Source of the DNA: CAYJWL01 sp964373855
GTDB taxonomy: Bacteria; Patescibacteriota; Andersenbacteria; UBA10190
Direction of reading: 5' to 3'
Assembly (NCBI GenBank): GCA_964373855.1
Contig: CAYJWL010000044.1
Coordinates: 1 to 5,259, forward strand
Length of the DNA: 5,259 nucleotides
The position numbers and the translations under genes are program-made. The notes under the pieces are model-generated. The model ran no database searches. It was not told where the DNA came from and saw only the letters and a list, made by a program, of their open reading frames with translations. Shown here in pieces: positions 1-5,259 of this stretch (within the stretch, counting starts at the first letter, position 1; each line of letters opens with the position of its first letter).

Positions 1-658
1 TCGAACTTTCCGCAATTAACTTCTCCGGCCAGGGATAGCCCGGGTCACGCTCGCCGGCCAGATACGTGCTAGCTAGCTGCCGGCGCTGTGCCTGCGGGCG
101 CCGCGCCAAATCAAACCGCGGCCGGGCGGCGGCCGGCAGATGCCTTGATGGGGGCAGCTGCTGGCGAACGGGGGGCGCCGACCGCATCCGGCGCACTGCG
201 ACGGGGGCGTTTTGGACTATCCGGCCGACATAGGGAGGAGCAGCCACTTGTAATTGCGGACGCGAATGCTTATAGGTATCGCCCGTGTGATGTTCGGCTC
301 CTCTATTAAAAATCCGGCGGCGGGGCAGAGTAATCCCGCCATGATCGGGAGTCCCCTCCCGATTGCCCACGAGCAGAGCATGTGTGTGGATGGGCCGGCG
401 ATCAAAAGAAATGATCGCGTTGCGCCTGGCGCGAAGCTTGTGCTCCTTCGCCAGCTGCTCGCGAATCGGTTTTCGCAGGCGCGCCGGAAGTTTCCAGGCA
501 ACTTGTATGGTACGAGGCGCAGCTGTAATCATGCGCCGCGGTCGCGCCGACGCCACCGCCGGCCGAAGGGGCCTAGCCCGACGCTGCTTACGAATTGATT
601 CTGTATTCAACACATCCCCATCAGGCATACGGCCCTGCGGGGGAAGGACATCAAACAT
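1..658 (-). CDS. Arg/Pro/Ala-rich basic protein of unknown function, N-terminal part (3' end outside window)
   Basis: I do not recognise this gene. From an ATG at 658 the minus-strand frame stays open for 219 codons to the window edge. I checked every TTA, CTA and TCA on the plus strand from 1 to 724 and none falls in this frame. The protein begins MFDVLPPQGR. It has about 37 Arg (17%), many Pro and Ala, roughly 16 acidic residues and 7 Lys, so it is strongly basic. There is no hydrophobic segment, signal peptide or known motif, and residues about 20-60 and 150-195 look disordered. Residues about 54-80 could form a basic helix. It lies 66 nt after the third GT4 in the same direction and may belong to its operon. 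No good Shine-Dalgarno site is visible; TTG at 673 is another possible start. Local GC reaches roughly 70% around 61-240, so some openness is compositional. One guess is the cytoplasmic N-terminal tail of a larger membrane protein of the cluster. Confidence 0.55.
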   Translation of the reverse strand, partial: MFDVLPPQGRMPDGDVLNTESIRKQRRARPLRPAVASARPRRMITAAPRTIQVAWKLPARLRKPIREQLAKEHKLRARRNAIISFDRRPIHTHALLVGNREGTPDHGGITLPRRRIFNRGAEHHTGDTYKHSRPQLQVAAPPYVGRIVQNAPVAVRRMRSAPPVRQQLPPSRHLPAAARPRFDLARRPQAQRRQLASTYLAGERDPGYPWPEKLIAESS

Positions 659-724
659 GTCTTCAGTGTACAAGTTATTATGGCACCTCGTCCATGAAAT
701 TTTCTTACCTGTCTCCGGAATTGG

Positions 725-1843
725 CTAAACAGTGATACTCTCATACAGACGCAGAGTCTGCCCGGCACATTTTTCCCACGTAAAATCAGCCGCGCGCGCC
801 ATTCCCAATGCTGCTAATTCCTCCCGTCGCCTCTGGTCTCGCAGAATACGTTCAATCGCGGCGGCGATGCCGGGTACATACTCTGGATTGACATATTCGG
901 CGGCTCCGTCCATCACTTCAGGCAAGCTGGAAACATTCGAGGTCACGATCGCTGTGCCGCAGGCGGCCGCTTCCAGCGGCGGCAGACCAAACCCCTCATA
1001 GAGGCTCGGAAATGCGAAACAGACCGCTTCGGCATACAACGCCGGCAACAGCTTATGGGGCACAAAACCCGGGAGAATCACATCCTGCGCGATCTCTAAC
1101 TCCATGCCATAACCAATGACATTGATATATCCCGGAACCGGCTGACCGGTAATCACAAGCTTTAGAGTCGGATAATGCTGGCGCACGATGCGGAAGGCTG
1201 CCATGAGCCGCCGGAGATTCTTATGACTCATCCAAACGCCCACATACAGCACATACGGATCAGACGTACCAAGCAGCATCCGCACTTTTTGGCGGGAAGC
1301 ACTTGGCCGACGCGGCTTGAATTGTTCACCAATGCCTTCGTGAATTACCGCTATCTTGTCAGCGCTGATCGGCAATTTGAGCAGCTCTTCCTTAGTCGCC
1401 TTGGTCACACAGACTACAGCTACCGCTCGGGAAACCGCCCGGGAAAAAAGTAATTCATAAAAAATTTGTTGGATGAGTCGCTGCCGTTTTTGCCCGGGAA
1501 AGATAAACCGGGTAATGTCGTGAATCGTGACCACATACGGCCGTCTAAACAACAGCGGCATATTAAAATGAGTAAAGTGGAACAAGTCAGCTTTGACTGC
1601 ATTAAGTTCGGCTAAGTATGTCACTTGCTCGCCCCATGAGTAATAAGTCGGCTCAACTGAAATACATTCGAAGCGATTGGATGCTAGCGGCAATTCCTTA
1701 AGAAAATTCTGCTCTCGCCCCCGCGGCAGCAGTACCACAAACGTATGCGGGGTCTTAAAGAGAGCCAGCTGCGCCAACAGATGACGAATGTACCGGCCGA
1801 TTCCCGTCCATTCGTAGGCTCTGGCATCAATCGCAATACGCAT
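725..1843 (-). CDS. GT4-family glycosyltransferase (third in cluster)
   Basis: A 372-residue cytoplasmic retaining glycosyltransferase with the GT-B fold, likely adding a sugar from a nucleotide-sugar donor to a lipid-linked intermediate; donor and acceptor cannot be read from sequence. The N-terminal acceptor domain starts MRIAIDARAYEWTGIGRY, with the Gly-rich loop at residues 14-16. The C-terminal donor domain (about 195-345) holds LPGFVPHKLLPALY and the EX7E motif, E283-GFGLPPL-E291, followed by EAAACGTAIVTSNVSSLPEV. The length is normal for GT4. The donor-domain entry loop is VGVWMSHKN at 201-209: the usual Arg of GRLxPRKN is Val203, while Lys208 is kept. The ATG start gives the canonical MRIAID N-terminus and has GAAGTGT 7 nt upstream. 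It ends in TAG. It follows the second GT4 after a 181-nt gap and precedes the Arg-rich frame by 66 nt. Confidence 0.95.
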   Translation of the reverse strand: MRIAIDARAYEWTGIGRYIRHLLAQLALFKTPHTFVVLLPRGREQNFLKELPLASNRFECISVEPTYYSWGEQVTYLAELNAVKADLFHFTHFNMPLLFRRPYVVTIHDITRFIFPGQKRQRLIQQIFYELLFSRAVSRAVAVVCVTKATKEELLKLPISADKIAVIHEGIGEQFKPRRPSASRQKVRMLLGTSDPYVLYVGVWMSHKNLRRLMAAFRIVRQHYPTLKLVITGQPVPGYINVIGYGMELEIAQDVILPGFVPHKLLPALYAEAVCFAFPSLYEGFGLPPLEAAACGTAIVTSNVSSLPEVMDGAAEYVNPEYVPGIAAAIERILRDQRRREELAALGMARAADFTWEKCAGQTLRLYESITV

Positions 1844-1850
1844 GCTGGTA

Positions 1851-1857
1851 ACACTTC
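1851..1857 (-). promoter_or_regulatory. Putative ribosome-binding site GAAGTGT of the third GT4
   Basis: On the minus strand GAAGTGT lies 7 nt before the ATG at 1843. It resembles the GGAGGTG complement of the 16S anti-Shine-Dalgarno with mismatches. The same heptamer sits at exactly the same distance before the second GT4 start, which supports both starts. Its role as a ribosome-binding site is inferred. Confidence 0.4.
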
Positions 1858-2024
1858 ATCCCTAAGCGAGGCGCTGGACGCCGGGGCATTCCAAAAATAT
1901 ACGAGGTCACAAAATGATACCCGTCTAGACAGTTGTTACCGGACATACATTCAGAATTATCAATCAAGCGGCAAGAATCAAGCCCAGGCCAGATCCATCC
2001 CAGCTCTGGAACGGGGCAAGGCAT

Positions 2025-3137
2025 CTAGGCCACAGCCTCTATCACGCGCATGGTTTCTTGTGCCGCCCGGTCCCATGAATACCGATCGCGCACGTTCCGC
2101 CTGATTTCTTCCGGTACACGCGCTGGCTCGGCCAGCAGTTCCTTCATCACAATTCCCAGTTGCGCCGGATCATAAGGATCTATTAATGTCGTCCACGTCC
2201 CGACGATCTGCGGCAAGGCCGAGTTAAACGAAGTCACAACTGGCGTACCGCAGACGAGCGATTCAAGCGGGGGAAACCCAAACCCTTCATAGAAACTGGG
2301 ATAGACAAACAAATCCGCCCCTGCGTAGAGGGCCGCCTTGTCTTCTTCGGGCACAAATCCCAAAAGGTGAATTCTATTCTTTGTGCCTGTATTCTCAATG
2401 GCCCTGTAAATTTGATGTTGCCGCCAGCCGCTCTCGCCGGCAATCACTACATGATGAGGCAGCACCTGCGCCATGGCCGAGAACGCCCGCAGAATGCTTC
2501 TAATATTTTTCCTCGGTTCAAGCCGGCCGAAATAAAGAATGTAGCTGGCCGGCAGTTTGTATTTTCGCCGTATCTTCTGCAGCTGTGCCGGGCGCGGCGG
2601 TCCCAGATGTGGCGTTATCCCTGAAGAAATAACGCTGATCTTCTCAGGGGCAATGCCGTAGAGAGCCATCAAGTCCTGTTTAGTATATTCAGAGACAGCA
2701 ATGATGTGATCAGCATGGCGCATCAGCAGCTTTGGCCGCATCATCCGGTGCCACAGGCGGCGCCGCTGATCAAGAAATTCAGGAAAGCGGGCAAATGACA
2801 GATCGTGCGCGACCGCGACATAGGGCGCCTCGGCCGAAAGCGGGACAAGCCGCGGGTTGGGCACAAAGAAGACGTCAGCCGGCACCAGGGCATCCCAGTG
2901 CGGCCAGCCCAGGAGCCACTGGGTCACATTGAATATTTTATTGGGATAGCGAAAGGCATGGATTTGTACCCCGGACGGCAACTCTGGCAATGTCACCGGG
3001 CGGACAGAGTTATAAAAGACGTGATAGTTATGCCGCGGAGCCACCCGGACCATATGCCGGATAATCTGGATGGTATATTCTTCTACGCCACTATGCCTGC
3101 CCTCCATGAGCGAGCGGATATCAATGGCAATACGCAT
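2025..3137 (-). CDS. GT4-family glycosyltransferase (second in cluster; mannosyltransferase-like)
   Basis: A 370-residue GT-B glycosyltransferase, probably cytoplasmic and extending the lipid-linked repeat unit. The N-terminus MRIAIDIRSLMEGRHSGVEEYT carries the Gly loop and early acidic residues typical of GT4 enzymes of the mannosyltransferase (WbdA/MtfB-like) type. VAHDLSFARFPEF (108-121) and HADHIIAVSEYTKQDL (141-156) are the usual acceptor-domain blocks. The donor domain opens with YFGRLEPRKN (202-211), keeping Arg205 and Lys210 for the donor phosphates. It continues with LLGFVPEEDKAALY and the EX7E motif E284-GFGFPPL-E292. Length and motifs are complete, so it should be active. Donor sugar specificity cannot be read. 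The ATG is 15 nt after the TAA of the Wzz-type gene and in the same frame, with GAAGTGT 7 nt upstream; tight spacing indicates co-transcription. It ends in TAG. Confidence 0.95.
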   Translation of the reverse strand: MRIAIDIRSLMEGRHSGVEEYTIQIIRHMVRVAPRHNYHVFYNSVRPVTLPELPSGVQIHAFRYPNKIFNVTQWLLGWPHWDALVPADVFFVPNPRLVPLSAEAPYVAVAHDLSFARFPEFLDQRRRLWHRMMRPKLLMRHADHIIAVSEYTKQDLMALYGIAPEKISVISSGITPHLGPPRPAQLQKIRRKYKLPASYILYFGRLEPRKNIRSILRAFSAMAQVLPHHVVIAGESGWRQHQIYRAIENTGTKNRIHLLGFVPEEDKAALYAGADLFVYPSFYEGFGFPPLESLVCGTPVVTSFNSALPQIVGTWTTLIDPYDPAQLGIVMKELLAEPARVPEEIRRNVRDRYSWDRAAQETMRVIEAVA

Positions 3138-3144
3138 GACGATT

Positions 3145-3151
3145 ACACTTC
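3145..3151 (-). promoter_or_regulatory. Putative ribosome-binding site GAAGTGT of the second GT4
   Basis: Minus-strand GAAGTGT sits 7 nt before the ATG at 3137, in the 15-nt gap after the Wzz-type gene's TAA. It is identical in sequence and spacing to the site before the third GT4. The match to a canonical Shine-Dalgarno is imperfect, so the assignment rests mainly on this repetition. Confidence 0.4.
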
Positions 3152-3152
3152 T

Positions 3153-3767
3153 TTACCCTCGCTTAACACTTTCGATTAACAGCAAAACATTTAGCGCGAT
3201 AAAAAAAACCAAAACAAATGTCGCGGCTGTTATAACTGGCACAGCCACACGGCTAACACTCGCCCAAGGTTTAGTGGCCATGACGCGGAATTCCAGTGCT
3301 GGCGTTCCCTGCTCATGGTACTGTCTGACATTATCTTCCATAACCTGCTTAAGCGCCCCAGTCAAAGCCTCCACCTCTTGTGGAGTCGTACCGGTAATAG
3401 TCACCTGAACCAGCTGCGGGGCTGTTTTTTCTGATTTCACAATCCTGGTAAGATCCCGGGGATTTTGCGTCGGCACGGCCAGATCGCTACGGTTAAAGGC
3501 AGCCACTATTGTCTCGGGAGAACGGATCCACCCCGCGAGGGTGGCGGCAAAAAGATCAGTTGCCTGAATGGCATAATATCCGTCAAAGCGATAATCAGCC
3601 CTCTCCTCCCGACTGGCCAAAGAGATAAGATAGGAGTAATGCGCCCGATACTGCGGTGCCATATTGGCGGCCACCGCATACGCTAGGACGGCTGCCGCCA
3701 AGCTGATAACCACCAGAATGGGTAGTGCCTGCCTCATTACTTGCCAGTATTCCTTAAAATTGTTCAT
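3153..3767 (-). CDS. Short Wzz-type polysaccharide chain-length determinant / co-polymerase
   Basis: A 204-residue inner-membrane protein with the Wzz topology: a short cytoplasmic N-terminus (NNFKEYWQVMRQALP), a first transmembrane helix at about 15-35, an extracytoplasmic domain at about 36-172, and a second helix at about 175-198 ending in the basic tail ESVKRG. Pro167 and Pro177 flank the start of helix 2, a degenerate form of the Pro-rich motif of this family. The outer domain ends in a predicted helical stretch (about 128-153) before helix 2. There is no Walker-type tyrosine-kinase domain, and at about 200 residues it resembles the separate YveK/CapA-like subunits rather than full-length Wzz or Wzc. 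Such proteins set polymer length with a polymerase or exporter. The ATG lies 16 nt after the stop of the WbaZ-like gene, and the next GT4 starts 15 nt downstream. No clear Shine-Dalgarno is seen. Family assignment rests on topology and context. Confidence 0.8.
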   Translation of the reverse strand: MNNFKEYWQVMRQALPILVVISLAAAVLAYAVAANMAPQYRAHYSYLISLASREERADYRFDGYYAIQATDLFAATLAGWIRSPETIVAAFNRSDLAVPTQNPRDLTRIVKSEKTAPQLVQVTITGTTPQEVEALTGALKQVMEDNVRQYHEQGTPALEFRVMATKPWASVSRVAVPVITAATFVLVFFIALNVLLLIESVKRG

Positions 3768-3783
3768 GCTGCTTAGCTACGAA

Positions 3784-4893
3784 TTAGGGTATTTTACTTT
3801 GCAATGCGCGCCACTCATTTTGCACCAGTTCTCCCATCGACCGCAAGAATCGCGGTTGATCAAACTGTTCAGCGTGTTCGCGAATACTCTTGCTGTCCCA
3901 GCTCCTATTGACAGACTCTTTGATGGCGGCAATGAGACTGGCCGCGGTCTGCTCCGTAAAAAAGATGCCAGTCTTCCCTGCAATAATTGTCTCACGAGCG
4001 CCCCCTTTGTTGAACGCAATGGTGGGCTTGCCGCAAGCGGCTGCCTCAACAGCCGTGATGCCAAAATCCTCTTCCTGGGGAAACAGCAACGCTCTGGCAC
4101 CAGCGTAAAGTCGCGGCAAATCGTCATCCGGCACAAAGCCTAAAAACTCCGTACGGGAGCCAGCGCGTCGTTTTAGATCATTCATTTCCGGACCGATACC
4201 AGCCACTTTGAGCGGCAGACCTAATTTCTCGCACGCCTCGATAGCTAAATCAACGCGCTTGTAGGGCAGAAGTCGAGCCACAACCAGATAATATCCATCG
4301 TCATCCCCCGTCGGCTGAAAGCGCGTAACGTCTACCGGTGGGAAAATAACCTGCGCCGATCGCCCATAATACTTCTTGATCCGCTTGGCCACATGCTGCG
4401 AGAGTGTAACGAATGTATCAACACGCTGGGCGGCATAATAATCCCACAAGCGGATGTAGCCGAGCGCCGCCGGCACAAAACTGCGCAGTGTCTTGCTGCG
4501 GGTAAACTCGCGAATATACCTGTGGCTATTATCCCAGGCATAGCGGGTGGGCGTAAAGCAATAGGAAATATGGACGGTGTCTGGTCCGGTAATCACCCCT
4601 TTGCCAAAACTGTGCGAGGCTGAAATCACCACATCGAACGCCCGGAGATCAATGTGTTCGACGGCCAATGGCATGAGCGCCAAAGGAAAATAGCGATGGG
4701 ACCGTCTCGCCCCGGGCAGGCGTTGCAAAAAAGAAGTGCGCAAGCGCCGGGCATTTATCGGCATCTGGAGCTGACCAGCATTATGCACGAGGGTAAAAAC
4801 TGGCGCATGCGGGAAAAGACCCATAAGCGCGGTAAGCACACGCTCCGCGCCGCCGAATTGGGTTAAATAGTCATGAACCAAAGCAACACGCAT
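3784..4893 (-). CDS. WbaZ-like GT4-family glycosyltransferase (first complete GT in cluster)
   Basis: A 369-residue GT-B glycosyltransferase resembling the WbaZ (O-antigen mannosyltransferase) subgroup of GT4. The signature blocks are MRVALVHDYLTQFGGAERVL at the N-terminus with GGAER at 14-18, ISYCFTPTRYAWD (109-121), VVARLLPYKRVDLAIEA (204-220) with Arg207 and Lys212 for donor binding, FLGFVPDDDLPRLYAGARALLFP (250-272), and the EX7E motif E275-DFGITAV-E283. GKPTIAFNKGGARETI follows, as is usual in this subgroup. It likely transfers a hexose such as mannose to the lipid-linked glycan at the cytoplasmic face; the sugar is inferred from the subgroup only. The start is fixed by the canonical N-terminus, yet only TTATTAG precedes the ATG, so no Shine-Dalgarno is visible. 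It follows the sugar transferase across a 113-nt AT-rich gap and sits 16 nt ahead of the Wzz-type gene. It ends in TAA. Confidence 0.95.
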   Translation of the reverse strand: MRVALVHDYLTQFGGAERVLTALMGLFPHAPVFTLVHNAGQLQMPINARRLRTSFLQRLPGARRSHRYFPLALMPLAVEHIDLRAFDVVISASHSFGKGVITGPDTVHISYCFTPTRYAWDNSHRYIREFTRSKTLRSFVPAALGYIRLWDYYAAQRVDTFVTLSQHVAKRIKKYYGRSAQVIFPPVDVTRFQPTGDDDGYYLVVARLLPYKRVDLAIEACEKLGLPLKVAGIGPEMNDLKRRAGSRTEFLGFVPDDDLPRLYAGARALLFPQEEDFGITAVEAAACGKPTIAFNKGGARETIIAGKTGIFFTEQTAASLIAAIKESVNRSWDSKSIREHAEQFDQPRFLRSMGELVQNEWRALQSKIP

Positions 4894-5006
4894 CTAATAA
4901 AGTCTAAACTGCAATTTCAAAAGTCAAAATTTAAACTTTAAACCCAAAACATACACTTTTTAGTTTTGAGTTGTAGTATTGAGATTTGACTTTTGCCCTT
5001 GGCGTT
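4894..5006. repeat. AT-rich intergenic segment with nested inverted repeats
   Basis: This 113-nt gap between the sugar transferase and the WbaZ-like gene is far richer in A+T than the genes around it. CAAAAGTCAAA at 4918-4928 is matched by its exact reverse complement TTTGACTTTTG at 4985-4995, an 11-bp arm pair with 56 nt between. Inside it, CAAAAC (4945-4950) pairs with GTTTTG (4963-4968) across a 12-nt loop. The right half reads as loose TTTTGAG/TATTGAG/ATTTGAC units. It could be a small inverted-repeat element, an attenuator, or simply a degenerate spacer. A weak promoter for the downstream gene is conceivable (minus strand TTGACT at 4927-4922, TAGACT at 4906-4901, 15-nt spacer) but the match is poor. 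Confidence 0.5.
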
Positions 5007-5259
5007 TTATACCGCGTTCTTATCGGAAAACAAAACCCTGATGGTTTTAATCAAGAGAACAAGATCAAGCCACAGAGACCAGTTCTCGATGTAGGCAATA
5101 TCAAGTTTTGCTTCCTCGTCAAAAGGCAACCCAGCATTCCCCGCCACTTGAGCCATGCCGGACATACCCGGTTTGATGGTAAATAGTTTCCGGTGGTGCT
5201 TGTCATACTTTTTTACCTCTTCGGGCAGGTGCGGGCGCGGCCCAAACAGGCTCATATCG
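5007..5259 (-). CDS. Bacterial sugar transferase (initiating phosphoglycosyl transferase), C-terminal part
   Basis: The last 83 residues of a bacterial sugar transferase, the WcaJ/WbaP/PglC-type enzyme that moves a sugar phosphate from a nucleotide sugar to undecaprenyl phosphate and so starts polysaccharide repeat synthesis at the inner membrane. The visible part begins DMSLFGPRPHLPEEV, the family's conserved GDMSLxGPRP block; the split codon at the edge is compatible with the preceding Gly. It continues with IKPGMSGMAQVAG, then EEAKLDIAYIENWSLWLDL and LIKTIRVLF, all conserved C-terminal blocks, and ends in TAA. The ATG of MSLF at 5255 is internal, not the start; the N-terminal membrane segment and the catalytic Asp-Glu region lie outside the window. 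Being first in the visible transcription order fits its role as first enzyme of the pathway. Confidence 0.95.
   Translation of the reverse strand, partial: DMSLFGPRPHLPEEVKKYDKHHRKLFTIKPGMSGMAQVAGNAGLPFDEEAKLDIAYIENWSLWLDLVLLIKTIRVLFSDKNAV

Noticed and set aside
68..78. Palindromic GCTAGCTAGC as an operator or recombination site
   Set aside because: It is short, isolated, and lies within the open frame; no second copy or linked mobile gene was seen.
217..501. Minus-strand 94-codon frame
   Set aside because: It is out of frame within the longer open frame that spans 658 to the edge and has no recognisable protein features.
88..728. Plus-strand frames of 73, 114 and 121 codons (88-309, 254-598, 363-728)
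   Set aside because: They overlap each other and the longer minus-strand frame, show no known motif or start signal, and are explained by the high GC of the region.
1827..2024. 65-codon minus-strand frame after the second GT4 as a real gene
   Set aside because: No ribosome-binding site, no known motif, odd composition with six Cys, and overlap with the well-supported start of the third GT4; kept only as a low-interest observation.
725..5009. Recoded stop codons, as in some CPR lineages where TGA means glycine
   Set aside because: The five visible gene ends are TAA or TAG, no in-frame TGA interrupts the genes, and conserved glycines use GGN codons; nothing requires recoding.
5007..5255. The ATG at 5255 as the start of a small 82-residue protein
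   Set aside because: The conserved block continues upstream with Asp and a codon compatible with Gly, matching the internal GDMSLxGPRP motif of sugar transferases, so the gene is cut by the window edge.

Overview
The window is a stretch of a cell-surface polysaccharide (exopolysaccharide or O-antigen-like) biosynthesis cluster. Every gene I can support lies on the minus strand, so transcription runs right to left. No RNA gene, CRISPR array, transposase or attachment site was seen. The tail of the sugar transferase, the short kinase-less Wzz-type protein, the row of GT4 glycosyltransferases and the moderate G+C (about half by eye) suggest a Patescibacteria/CPR genome, perhaps Parcubacteria-like. 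This is inferred from protein style only; no marker gene is present. The complete genes end in TAA or TAG and contain no in-frame TGA, so nothing points to an altered genetic code.

Layout in transcription order. (1) 5259-5007: C-terminal 83 residues of a bacterial sugar transferase, the enzyme that starts a glycan by placing the first sugar phosphate on undecaprenyl phosphate. (2) 5006-4894: an AT-rich, non-coding gap holding nested inverted repeats. (3) 4893-3784: a WbaZ-like GT4 glycosyltransferase. (4) 3767-3153: a short two-helix Wzz/chain-length protein, packed between glycosyltransferases with gaps of 15-16 nt. (5) 3137-2025: a second GT4. (6) 2024-1844: a 181-nt gap. (7) 1843-725: a third GT4, sharing its start-site block with the second. 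(8) 658 to the left edge: an open frame of at least 219 codons that runs off the window and is easily missed for that reason. It encodes a very basic Arg/Pro/Ala-rich, probably disordered protein segment of unknown function in a locally GC-rich stretch.

As a pathway, the sugar transferase would load the lipid carrier, the three GT4 enzymes would extend the repeat unit on the cytoplasmic face, and the Wzz-type protein would set chain length with a flippase/polymerase or ABC exporter outside the window. The enzymatic part is ordinary. The items most worth a second look are the Arg-rich open frame, the shared leader of the two neighbouring GT4 genes, the AT-rich inverted repeat, and the altered nucleotide-binding loop of the last GT4.
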